A DNA stretch of 64,000 bases from Terana coerulea (taxonomy: Eukaryota > Basidiomycota > Agaricomycetes > Polyporales > Phanerochaetaceae): the NCBI GenBank assembly GCA_024811115.1, contig JAKOGH010001195.1, forward strand, positions 372,001-436,000, in the 5' to 3' direction. The notes under the pieces are model-generated. The model was not told the DNA's origin. It ran no database searches and worked only from the letters and a program-made list of their open reading frames with translations. The position numbers and the translations under genes were made by a program. This document shows positions 32,224-43,669 of the stretch, in pieces. Numbering within the stretch: the stretch's first letter is position 1; the number at the start of each line of letters is the position of its first letter.

Positions 32224-35200
32224 TCAGTCGAAGTCCTCGAATTCTGAGCCGGACCCGCCGTTGTCGTCGTCCGAGATGTCAACGTACGTCTTCGGGGCGG
32301 CTCGTGCAGTCCGTCGTGGTGCCTCGGTACGCTTCGGCACGGCTGGTGGCTCGTCGTCCATCGAAGCGTCGTCGTCACTGACTACCGTCGTCTTTGCAGC
32401 CGCTTTCTTCGCGGGCGCCTTGGCCTTCGTAGCTGCAGTACTGGAGGCCTTTCGGGCAGTGGCTGCTGCTGGCTTGGACGCAGGCTTGCCGAAGAATTCG
32501 GTAATAGGCTTGTCGGTCGTCTTTCTTCTTCTTCGCTGGCTTGACAGTCGACTCATCGTCTGACTCAGCGTCGCTTGCCGGGCTGGACAGATAATAAGCA
32601 CAGAGCATACGAGGCTCCGAAAACATGCACATACCTCTTGCGTTTCGTCGCTGCTGTCGTCGCCTTGCCCTTGCCCTTCGCTGCAGGCGCGATGAGCTCG
32701 ATCTCAGAGTCCGAGTCTGCCGGGATAACCGGCTTCTTTCGCTTCGCCGCGGCAGGCTTGTCGCCCAGCATCTCGATGTCGGAGTCGTCATCCTCCACCT
32801 TGGTCTTTGCAGTAGCCTTCTTCGCAGGAGCTTTCTTCGCGGCAGGCTTGGCGAAGCCGTCGTCCGAGTCCTCGACCTTAGTCTTCACAGGAGCCTTCTT
32901 CGCCGCCGCGGCCTTCTTGGGCGCAGGCTTGATGTAGCCGTCTTCAGAGTCTTCGTCCTTGATGTCCACCTTCGTGGTCGTAGGAACAGCGGCTGAAGGC
33001 TTCTTGGCGGGCTTCGAATCGGATGGTTTTCTCGGCTGCTTCGCTGCCGCCGCCTTCGGCTTAACGTCGTAGTCGTCATCGGAGTCGGAGTCATTCTTCT
33101 TCGCTGCCTTGCGCATCATGGCAGCGAGAGTTGGCTGCTTACGTTTACTCTTCTTGGCTACAGCACCAGGCTCGATAGCCTTGTCAACCCACGACTGATA
33201 TGAGGACTAGTAAAGACGTTTGAGCGTGACGTGTATGACTGCGCCCATATAAAACACACCTTCCATTGCTCAAGGAAGTTGTCGAGGTCAGTGTTCCACA
33301 TCTCGATCGGTGTCAGCTTGAGAAGCGTCATGAGTTCTTCATCCTTCTCAGCAGCTTGCTTGTTGAGTTTGTCAATCTGCCAAACCAAGATAAGTCAGTA
33401 ATGAGCCTTCGCAGTCAGGGTCATAAATAGCATACCCGCTCCTTCGTCAAGCTGGAGATAGCCATGTTCAAAAGGTAGTCGAAGTCGTTCTGGCCATTAC
33501 TCTCGTCCTCGTCTTCCTCCTCACCCTCTAGAACGTCCTCCGTCTCACCCGCAGCCTTGGCCTTAGAGATTTTGGGGAACGGCCGGAAATCCCTCTTGCG
33601 CAACTCCGCGACGACGTCGACCTTCTTGCGCCCCGAGATGACAAGCTCCTTGGTCACGATCATCTTGATGAAGCGGGCCTGGTTTGTCAACCGCTCAAAC
33701 TCGAGCTGGAGGGTGTTCGCCATGTGATCCTGCACAACAGTCAGACTACAATCTCGCTACGGTTTCCAGCTAGCTTGCCTTGCGCTTCTGGTACCAAGCC
33801 AACCGGACTGGATAGAAGTCCTCGATGATCTCCTCGGGTGAGTTGTACTTCTTGATCTTTCCGTCGAAGTCGAAACACATCATGTTGCTGGTGTTGACCT
33901 TGCCGGTAAGCTTGAAAAACTCGATCATGCCCTGCTCCTCGGCTTCTGCATGCCCTTCTCGTCCAAGGTGACAACGAAGTGCACATTAATATTGTCGTGG
34001 TACTCCTTGTAGTCCTGTGTTCGAACATGATATCAGTCCCCGCAGACGACATGAAATAATGTATGGCTCGCCTTGACCGGACCTTCACCCTTCTCACCCA
34101 TCATGGCCTCAAGCTCGGCCTTGTAGTTCTGGGTCCACCTGTGGATGGGTAGCTCTGTAATTTCGACCGTGCTGTCGTCAATCTTGTTGACAATACCGGT
34201 GACGTCGTACTTGTGGTCGCCGACCTTCTTGATCGCCCCCTTGAAGCCACGCCACCAAGGCATCATCGGCACCTGCTCCTCGCTCGCCATCAGGCGGCGA
34301 ATGTTGGCGATGATGTCCGTCGGGTTGTAGCAAGGAACATTCGTGCTCCAACCGGTACCAATGCCTTCTGCGCCGTTCATGAGGACGAGGGGAATGATGG
34401 GCATGTACCATTCGGGTTCGATGTCGGTGGTATCGTCTTTGAGGTAGTTGAGTAAAGGATCGTCGCCAGGATGGAAGAGTGCGCGCGCCATAGGAGAGGG
34501 TTCTGTGAAGATATACCTCGCGGAAGCATGATCTTTACCACCCTGATCACGAGTACCGAATTGACCGTTTGGCATCAGCAGGTTCACGTTGTTGCTACCG
34601 ATGTAGTCTTGTGCCAAATTCACGATGGTCTGCATCAAGCTCTGCTCGCCGTGGTGGTAGCAAGCCTTCTCGGAAATGTAACCGACGAGCTGCGCGACCT
34701 TGATCTCGTTCTTCAACTTCCGCTTGAAGCAGCCCCAGATAACCTTGCGTTGACCGGGTTTCAGACCGTCTGCGACAGAGGGTATCGAACGAACATTGTC
34801 GGCGTAGGAGAAGAGAATGAGTTCGCGGTTGATGAAGTCCGACACCGACACCTCTCGTGTATTGTGGTCCAGGTAAGTGCCAGGCTGTTAGGAGAGGTTA
34901 ATGCGAGGACGAAACGTCGGATCGATTGAATTCGCTCACCTCAAGCTTGCGCAACCAGTCCTTCCGATCATCCGCTTTCTTCTTACTGAAAGCCAGGTCG
35001 ATGAGCTCACGTTCGCCCTCCTTAACGGTACCGAAAGGAATCATATGCTTGCCCATCGCGCTGAAGTATTCCATAGCGTCCTCGTCCTTGCTCGTACCGA
35101 GACCCTTGTAGTACTTGGACTTCCACTTGTGTGAGTCTGCCGTGTTCTCCAGCCATTGCTCATACTCAGGGATGGTGAAGAAGTTGATCTTCTGGTTACC

Positions 35201-37436
35201 CTTGGTGACGCGGACGATAGGAGTAACGAACTCGACCAGGAACTTGGGAACCTTGAGTAGCGAGGGGTAAAAATGATCAAGGTAGTTGAGGATGAGACCC
35301 TTGATATGTGAACCATCGTGGTCCTTCGTACGCCTTGTCAGTCCGCTTTACGGGAAAATGACAAAGAATTCCGCATACCTGATCAGTCATGATCATGAGC
35401 TGCCCATACCGGAGGTCCTTCGTGTCCTTGTAATCCTTGTTGTGTTGCAAACCAAGGATCTTCTTGATGTTCTGAATCTCCTCGTTCTTCATGATCTGGT
35501 CGTGTTTGGCCTCTCGGACGTTGAGCAGCTTTCCACGCAGAGGGAAGACGCCGTAGTTATCGCGGCCAATGACACTGAGCCCAGCTACAGCCAAGGATTT
35601 GGCGGAGTCTCCCTCTGTAAGGATGAGAGTGCAGTCCGCTGCCTTCTTCGTACCCGCGTTGTTGGCATCGGAGAGCTTAGGGAGACCCTTTAGCCTAACA
35701 TACAGTTAGACTACTTCCCCGAGGTAATTGTCCCCACAAGCGTACCTATTACGCCCCTTGCCATCGGTCTTCTTCAGCTCCTTATCCGCCTTGCGATTAG
35801 CCCAGTTCAGGATCTCGTCAATGATCGACGATTTCTGGACTATATGCGGCATCAGACTAAAAAGTTCGAATGAGGCAAATGCGTACTAACCTTTCTTCAT
35901 AAAATCGTCCGAAAGCGTTGGCTTGGTACCGAACTTACTTGCGGGCAATGTGAGCTGCTCTTTGGTCTGACTGTCGAACGTCGGGTTCTCGATGAGGGCG
36001 TTAATGAAGATCCACATATGGCTCTTGATATGCGCAGGTTTCACCGCAGCGGCCTTATTCTTCTTCTGAATGCACGCCGCCAGGTTCTTCGCAAGCTGGT
36101 CCGAAATATAGGTAACGTGTGTACCGCCCTTGGTCGTGGCGATAGAGTTCGCGAAGGATACGTGTTGGAACGTGCCATCCGAGACTGCAAATGCGACCTC
36201 CCACCGCTTGCCGACCGCCTCATAGATCATGGTAGGCTTTACTTGGGCAGCTCCGCCGGACTCTTCTTGCGCCTGCTCAGCCGCGGAGTTGATGTACAAC
36301 TCGACGTACTGCTTAAAGCCTTTGATCTTGATGCGCTCGTCGTTAAGGAAGACCTTCACGTCCTTCGTCGTGCCCGCCAAATCGTACACACGCTTCTTCA
36401 GAAGTGCAATCGTATCCTCGTCGATAGAGTCCATGCCGAAGCGCTTCAGGTCGGGTTTGAACGAGACACGCGTGTACTCTTCCTTCTTACCGTTCTTCGT
36501 GATCTTGGCCTTGCCCATCTTGCTCATGTTGTCTGTCCACGTCTGGACGTAGCGCTGTACAGAGTTCTTGTCCGCGGTGTCAACGGTGAACTCGGTAGAG
36601 TAGATGTTCGCCAGCTTGGCACCGTATCCGTTACGACCACCAGTGAGCTTCTTCTCGTCGTCGTCGTAGTTGCTGGAAGACAAGAGGTGGCCGAAGATCA
36701 TCTCGGGAATGTACACCTTCTCGCGCGAGTGCATCTCGATAGGGATACCACGCCCGTTGTTGAGGACAGAAATGGTGTTGTTCTCTGGAGTCTATCGTGA
36801 CTTTGATAGTGTCCATGTTGGCGTCATTAATCTGTGAATACCGTAATTATTAACATGTATGGGTAAGGGATTATCTAGTGCGCACCTTGTTGTCAGCAGC
36901 ATTCACGAGAATCTCGTCAACAATCTTGAAGAAACCCGGTACGTAGGTAATCTCCTTGTTGACCATCCGCTTGTTGTCGGTATCCCAGCACCACATAGGT
37001 TGTGTGATTTTCTCCACGCTGCCAATATAAGAATCAGGACGTTTGAGGATGTGTTCCAGCTGCGTGAGCTATGGGGACGCGTCAGTATCACATATTGCAT
37101 AGCATATATGGACATAAAATGTAGTATTTAAATTCAACGTACCTTCTGGTACATCTCGGACGCGCTCTTCTTCTTGCCAGCTGCTGCAGCAGGCTCGCTC
37201 GGGCCTGCCTCGCCATCCGACGGTTCCTCCGGCTCGCTCGCGTTGTCGTCCTTGTCAACGAGTACCTTCTTCTTCGTTGCTGTCGTCTTTGCTTTCGCAG
37301 CGGGCTTGGAGGCGGCTTTCGTGGTCGCGGCTTTCGACTTCGGCGCGACCTTCGCAGTCTTCTTCGGCGCGGGGGCGTAGTCCTCGGACTCAGAGCCCGA
37401 GACGACCATGTCGAAGTTCTCTTCCGACGAGCTCAT
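32224..37436 (-). CDS. TOP2: DNA topoisomerase II
   Basis: ATP-driven enzyme that passes one DNA duplex through another to decatenate chromosomes. Twelve exons: complement(32224-32582, 32635-33194, 33260-33376, 33436-33729, 33779-34014, 34072-34884, 34940-35323, 35379-35694, 35746-35839, 35891-36831, 36886-37068, 37143-37436), about 1529 aa after three repairs. GHKL ATPase: EILVNAADNK, VLNNGRGIPIEMHS, TGGRNGYGAKLAN. TOPRIM: EGDSAKS (Glu ~531) and DQDHDGSHIKG (Asp ~610, 612). Active-site Tyr ~861 in SARYIFTEPSP, then NGAEGIGTGWST. The C-terminal tail is Lys/Ala/Asp-rich and ends in SGSEFEDFD. Frame breaks near 36789 (+1), 33943 (-1) and 32523 (+1) are probably sequence errors. Introns after exons 6 and 7 in transcript order (34015-34071, 33730-33778) use GC donors. 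The frame stays open upstream to an ATG at 37661 (see findings). Confidence 0.96.
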
Positions 37437-37882
37437 CGTGCTAAACGACGACGAGGCAAGTCTTGTTGCTGCTGAGAAGGGCGGACGGAGATGGTTGAGG
37501 TTCGAGTCGCGTCTGGCCTTGACCGCGTTGAATTGTACGTGACGAGCCACGTGATATGCGGGCGCTAGAAGCAATGGCCGCTGGCTCGCAGAAGAACGAA
37601 AATTAGAGGCAAAGATACGAGAGCTATTCACTGCATTTGTGAACCGAGTGGGGATTCTCATGAGAGGTCAAATGAGAGTCAAGGACGGAGATAGCAGGCG
37701 GCTGTACTCAATTTTGTCGCTTCAGGATCGTACGTAATAGGCGCTTAGTACAAATTTCCTCCTTCAACAAATGTTGGCGGGTAGCACAACATGCGACATA
37801 ACACGAACTGATACTGATACAAAACGATAAAATGCGAGGTAGTGAGCGAATCTTGACAGTGGTAAAATGCATGCGCGAAGCT
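37437..37882. promoter_or_regulatory. TOP2 5' region and GCN20 3' region
   Basis: 446 bp between the TOP2 start and GCN20 stop, both genes on the minus strand. 37437-37661 is open in frame with TOP2 and has presequence-like composition. The rest should contain the TOP2 promoter and the GCN20 terminator; no specific sites are claimed. Confidence 0.45.
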
Positions 37883-40800
37883 CTACGGTTTCGCTTTGAC
37901 GTTGCTGACAATGAGACTCTGTAAACCAACGACCGTAAGATCACGAGTAGCCCGCATACTTTGTGGACGATACTCACCTTGTACGCCTGGACATCGCCCT
38001 TGAATTTTGAGACTGTCCCATCTGCACAGACCCAAAGCTAGAAGATAAACGTGATAAAGACGTGCTGCGATAGATTTACCACGATTTGTACTCACCTCCT
38101 TTGCAACAGTGGTAATAAACCGCTCGTCGTGAGAAATAACGATGACACCGCCGTTCCAGCTCGCAAGCGCAGTCATCAACGCATCGAGACCCTAATACGT
38201 GCACTGTGAGGTGACAGTTGCAGTATGAGTCAAAATCCCTACCTCAATATCCAAGTGGTTAGTTGGCTCATCGAGGAGAAGGATATGCGGCCTTTGCAAG
38301 CTCAGTACGGCGAACGCTACGCGAGATTTCTGACCTCCAGACAGCGTGCCGATAAGCTGCAAGCTGATGTAACTGTCAGCATCCCAATCATTTCGCCTGA
38401 CGATATGAGTCTTACCCAGTCATTCCGCTAATCTGGAAGTTACCCAGATGCGAACGATATTCCTGCTCGGTCTTACCCGGGGATTTGGAAGCCAAGAACT
38501 GGACGGGGTTCATCGTGGGGATAAGGTTGTCTACATGGTGCTGCGCGAAGTAACCGCTGTTCAAGTCAAGACGTCAGTAATGCTCTGATATAGGGCATGA
38601 CGTGGTTGACTTACATCCTGAGACGACCATTCTGCGTAACGTGTCCGGCCATGGGTCGCAGTTCACCCATGAGTAGTTTAATACTACCAACTGTGAGGCC
38701 AACGCCGCAAGTTAAGGTGAGGGACGGCTTACAGTGTAGACTTTCCGGCACCATTTGGCCCGACGATAGCCATTCTCGAGTCAAGACCCACGTCAATGTT
38801 GATACCCTTGAGTAAGACTTTGTCTGTGGTGTAACCAAACGTGACCTCGTTCAGCTGCAGAAGGGGAGGCGAGATCTTCTCTGTCTCAGGGAACTTAAAC
38901 GTCTCAGTCTCGTCCGCCTCTGGTGGTGTAAGTTCTGGGAGCTATTCGCGATATCGTCAGAGCCCCAGTAAACAGCGGATAGACGAGCTCAACGTACTTT
39001 CTCGAGAATCTTGATCTTGGACTGTGCCTGCGCCGCCCTGTTTGCGTTGTAGCGCCATCTATCGATGAAGGCTTGCAGATGCTTTCTGTATTCCATTTGC
39101 GTATCGTATTCTTTGCGTAAGTTGCGGTCGCGCTCGCTCTTCGTCGAGTAGAACTGCGTAAAGTTGCCCTTGTAATAATCAAGTCGAGCTGAATGCATGT
39201 GAATGATATCTGTCGCTACGGCGTCGCTATATGCGCGTACAAGTCAGAGTTTGTCTGCAGGTAACAGCGATGAACTTACAGGAAGGCACGGTCGTGTGAT
39301 CTGCGCACAAATTCAGCTCAGTGAATGTGCTCCTCTGATATGACAAGACTACTCACACTACGAGCAGGGTTCCCTGCCAAGTCTGCAAATAATCCTCCAA
39401 CCATGCCAACGCATTTAGATCAACTGCAATTTTATGTCAGCTCATCGTTACCGGGGCAATGCAATCGGACGAACTGTGATTGGAAGGCTCATCGAGGAGG
39501 AGAAGTGCTGGCTAAAGAAATTTAATGAGGGCGAGACAAGCAGGTTTACGACGCGCATACCTTGACGAAGAGCGCACGAGCAAGGGCAAGTCGCATCCTC
39601 CATCCTCCAGAGAACGACCTGGTAGGCCTCGACTGGTCAGCTTCACTGAAACCAAGACCGGCCAGCAGTGCCGCCGCCCGCGCAGGCCCACTCTCAGCCT
39701 CCATCTCAGCAAGACGGGCGTGTACTTCAGTAAGTCTCGTCTGCGCTTCATCTCTCGCATCCTCAAACCGCTTTTCGTCGTTTTCGCCTTCGAGCTCTTG
39801 AAGTTTGGCGTTAAGGGACGCTTCCTCTTTAGAAGCGTGTCTCGCCAGACGTCGGCCTTGAGAACGGAGTCGAGGGCAGAGTGTCATCGCCAACAATCTC
39901 TTGCTCGACGAAGAGGATAGTTATGTGCGAGGGAATCGGAACTTCACGCATAGCGATATGTCGAAGGAGTGTTGATTTACCGACACCGTTACGACCAATA
40001 AGACCGTAGCGGCGTCCGTGCGCCAGAGTAAGTGACGCGCCAGACCTGAAATGTTCGATCAGGACTATTGACAGAGTTGCACGAGACAGACGTACAATAT
40101 GCGATTGGACGCAAAGTTGACATCGATAGTAGGCAAGTGGATGTCCTTTGACTTGTTTTTCGACGCCGCCGCGGCTTCCAATGGGTTGATTTTCATGTAC
40201 ATTTCCTCGTAGGATTGCTGAGAGTTGTCGAAGTTAATTGGGTCGGCATGACACTGTGGTATAATACTCACCTGCTTCTTGTGCGCATCCAGTAGCTTCG
40301 AGCCCTCGTACAAGTCCCTGCGAGAACGCTTCTCAATCTTTGCCTAAGACTACTGTCAGTCAACTGCCCGCTTAACATCGCTAACATGCATACCCTGAGC
40401 TTGGCTTCTTGCTTCTCCAACTTCTTGACATCGACACGGGAAGCTCTGAGTGTCAAGTCGTATCTTCCATGTAACTGATAAATCACAGTCAAACTCACTT
40501 TCCCTTGTTGATGCTCTCCAAGTCGACGCCTTCCCCGAGTGCGATTGTGCTGCTAATCGCCGACTTGCTCATATCCATGACCTTGTCCAGCCTGACAAGC
40601 CCATTAGTCTTCGCTGCACTATTCTTCTCTGCTCGTCTTCTGAGAGGCTCCTCCAACATCTCCCCAAGCTTCTTCAACAACTTTTCCAGCGGTCCATCCC
40701 CCTTCGAGCGCGACGACGAAGGAGTGGCAGACTCTAGGATGGTGTGGGTGACCTGCAGTACATCTTCGTCTTCGGCGGCATCGTCCAGTTCCAAGAGGTA

Positions 40801-40887
40801 TCCTGAAAGATATTGAACGATGATTTCCTCGGTGCCTGGGAGCTCCTCGCGAATAGCTTCTGCGATATCCTCTGCGACAACACTCAT
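37883..40887 (-). CDS. GCN20: ABC-F ATPase Gcn20
   Basis: Soluble twin-cassette ATPase that works with Gcn1 on ribosomes to activate Gcn2 under amino-acid starvation. Sixteen exons: complement(37883-37918, 37978-38037, 38096-38191, 38243-38363, 38416-38556, 38615-38683, 38733-38941, 38998-39226, 39280-39300, 39357-39423, 39475-39511, 39561-40045, 40096-40217, 40272-40343, 40394-40445, 40499-40887), 735 aa after two repairs. The Gcn20-type N-terminal extension (~200 aa) precedes cassette 1: Walker [10 protein letters not shown], signature [15 protein letters not shown], Walker [18 protein letters not shown]-loop VSHDRAFLD. Cassette 2: [47 protein letters not shown]. Frame breaks at 39877 and at 39838-39840 lie 40 bases apart within [20 protein letters not shown], each one base short. 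No membrane segments, as for ABC-F. Confidence 0.95.
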
Positions 40888-42418
40888 TGCTGCAGATGAC
40901 AGGAGATCTAATGAGCTGAGTGCAGCGGCGTGGTGGTCGGCTACAAGCCTGCTTCACTCAAGCGTCGAATGGTTTCTGCCCAGGCACTTAGCCCACACAA
41001 CGCTCGTCGCTTTGCTCCTCAACTTCCACCATCCCATTCTAACCAACTGCACGTATAACCACCACTCACACTCTTTCCACGCTTTCAAGAGCAGAATTGT
41101 GACGCTGACCTCGTCCGCTCGACGCTCAGACTACCGCCCACTTTCGACATAGCGTTTCAAACAGGCGAACACGACGAGCATCCTTAGGGCCTGGGTACGC
41201 AGAGGGACTAGGCTTTCGATGGATAGCATGCGGAAAGAAACATAAGTTGCCCACTAGGCCAATGTTCAAGTGCGTTTAGCTCCTGTATGCTTGGATCTGT
41301 CACTGACTCGGACGGTGCGCAGACACTTCAAGGCTCCAGTGTCCCGGTCTGTCCGTTTGCGGAAGAATGCTGGCTCAAGAACAACTTGAGTATAGTTCCT
41401 GTGGCACGAATTTTTGGGTTTATGGTATGCAGCAAGCTGACCAACCGTCAAAATACGTATCGCAACGGCCACCGTCGCTCTCATCGGCTTGATGCCTACC
41501 TCCTGCATACCGAGGCTCTCCGTCTCGGCCAACGATGAGCGAGATATACACTGGAATTAGCGACATTTGAATGCTGGAAACAATGCAATGTTTGAATAGT
41601 GGAAGCGAGGGTGGGCCAAGGATAAGCCACTTGGGTTGCATTCAGCTCGTTGTTCGAGGTGCGTCCCAACGTCTATTATGTTCTTGCGCAGTGTTTGGTT
41701 CTTGTTTTGTATGGCTAGTCGCGCTCAGCAGCCTCTCAGGCTCGGCCATCGCACATACTGTAGACCGCCTGTATGCCAGCCCTTCGAGGCAAGATCAAAG
41801 CTTACCCCTCGTTGCGCCCATGAACTCCGCGTCCAACCTACACGAACTCGAAGTGAAGGCTCAGCATTCCGTAGACTCCCATAAAAAACATTGCCGTCTA
41901 TGGACTTGTCCATTGAATCCAGCGAGTTCCGCTGCGTCTTGACTCTCAACGGACGCACTTCTAATCTACTGCAGCAAGGGAGCATTCCTATCTTCTTAAG
42001 TGGAGTCTAGTCCTATCAATATCGACACGGATATATACGACACGCATGCGGTGCCGTTGTACAGAGCCATTATGGTACTATCTCACACATAAGCCGACGG
42101 ACGCGCAGGTGTCGCCTTATTGGTGCGTCGTCCCTGTTGGATAGTAGCCTTTTGAAGAGTAAACTGCGCTCATGTAGAGTGTGGCGTCGCGCACCGCTGA
42201 TGGCGCAATTGGCCGCTTGTTATACCTGGATTCGCGAGTGGGTCGTTGACGTTTCGCCCCTTGCCCATCAGCAGATGCCGAGCGATACGCAACAGGGTCT
42301 GTCCTAGGTCTGTCCTCAGCAAGGCTGAAACGCAGGGCTCTACCTGGAGGTGCCTGCGCCCGGCGCCACAGCGCGTATCACAGGTGCGCAATCCGTGTAA
42401 CGGGCGGATTAACGTAAG
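40888..42418. other. Gene-poor interval, left part
   Basis: 1.5 kb upstream of GCN20 with no supportable gene. Open frames up to 123 codons (for example about 41571-41942) have no recognisable domain, and the frames on the two strands overlap. The segment next to 40888 should carry the GCN20 promoter. Confidence 0.5.
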
Positions 42419-42420
42419 TA

Positions 42421-43042
42421 CAGTCATGAACCGGCCACTGAGCCACCCAAACTAGTTGAAGCCCTGCAGGGCTCAGCTGTCCATGTGGGACCAAGAGAAG
42501 TTGAGAGTGCTAGTACATACTACTCACATACTTCATACAATATAATGGGCCTAATCAAAGCAAAAGAGAGTCTGCCAGCACGATGCCGGAAAAGCTGATG
42601 AGAAAGCCCTGACCACCCACTGAGCCACCCCCAATCAGGCAACAACTCAATTGAATGCTGCCGTGTAGCGCTCGTGAAACTGCTCCTGGTGCTGGCTTGA
42701 GCACCGGATGCTCGGTTGCTTCCATTATGCACCATAACGCATTCTAACTTGACGGTATTGCTCGCTCACAGTAGCACAAACCTATACGCAAGCTTTCCGA
42801 GCTCCTGCAAACATGATATGAAGACTGCGCCGGAGATTAAGATTGACCAAGTTGCGAAAACCATCCCTTTGCGTCGTGAAGAGATAGACATGCAGTCCGT
42901 CATCTATAATGCATCCGAAATGGCTACTATACAGCACGAGGAGAATTATAATGATTTCATCACAGTATTCTGACCATTGGGACTGCCTCCCGGTGGGGAT
43001 GGCTCAGTGGGTGGTCCTGGCTCAGTGGCCGGTCCATGACTG
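42421..43042. mobile_element. MITE-like DNA element, 622 bp, Tc1/mariner-type ends
   Basis: The first 25 bases (42421-42445, beginning CAGTCATGAACCGGCCACTG) and the last 25 (43018-43042) are inverted repeats with one mismatch. TA lies immediately outside each end (42419-42420 and 43043-43044), as expected for a TA target duplication. An inner inverted pair of 16 bases (ACCACCCACTGAGCCA at 42612-42627 and its complement at 43000-43015) is exact. There is no transposase frame inside, so it is non-autonomous. CAGT-starting termini with a TA duplication fit the Tc1/mariner/pogo superfamily. Assignment rests on the ends only. Confidence 0.72.
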
Positions 43043-43044
43043 TA

Positions 43045-43498
43045 CATTCTAGTCTGTGAATGCGTGCGTTATCAGGCCCAGTGAGAAGCGACATTGCGCA
43101 TATCCGTTCTCAAACGCACCTGTATGTAAACACGTTATGGAATATGTTTCTGTCCGCTTCTACCGTATTTGGGCCTATTTGTCCGCGCGCTTAATGTTAC
43201 ATAATCGCGACGTCCGACACCGACGCGTCCGCTCGACGTGCGTCACGATGCTCATGTCGACGCGACCAGCCCCATTGCGCAATGTCATGCATGCGACGCG
43301 TAGCGCGATGCGAACATTGCTCGTCCTTGTCGTGGCGAGTTGCGCATCCTGCTCTGCGCACCTCGGCGCGCGCCTGTTGCCCACGTCGTCCCGCCGATCT
43401 TACCCTCCGCCCCGCTCCCAATCTGGAACCCTTGGCAGTTTGCGCTTAGCATAAGAAGGACGAGCGTGCCTCAAGTGACAAGTCCACTTTGCTGCGCA
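43045..43498. other. Gene-poor interval, between MITE and minisatellite
   Basis: Contains only overlapping frames on both strands rich in CGN and GCN codons. No gene supported. Confidence 0.45.
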
Positions 43499-43669
43499 CG
43501 ACCACCATCCCTGCCATCCCCGCCATCCCTGCCATCCCCACCATCCCTGCCATCCCCGCCATCCCTGCCATCCCCACCATCCCTGCCATCCCCGCCATCC
43601 CTGCCATCCCCGCCATCCCTGCCATCCCCGCCATCCCTGCCATCCCCGCCATCCCCGCCATCCGTTCCG
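43499..43669. repeat. Minisatellite of 9 bp units
   Basis: About 18-19 head-to-tail units of CCATCCCTG / CCATCCCCG / CCATCCCCA, often alternating to give an 18 bp higher-order unit. It creates artificial low-complexity open frames on both strands (repeats of PSLPSPPSL, IPAIPAIPT and MAGMAGMAG types). These have no start context, splice context or flanking domain, so I treat the tract as non-coding. Confidence 0.9.

Noticed and set aside
36018..36800. 260-codon open frame on the plus strand, rich in Leu/Val/Arg
   Set aside because: Antisense of the TOP2 ATPase region; the composition follows from the codons on the other strand.
41571..41942. 123-codon plus-strand frame in the gene-poor interval
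   Set aside because: No domain, no splice sites, biased neither in codon use nor composition, and overlapped by minus-strand frames of similar length.
43499..43669. Possible CRISPR-like array
   Set aside because: Head-to-tail 9 bp units without spacers in a eukaryotic genome; a minisatellite explains it.
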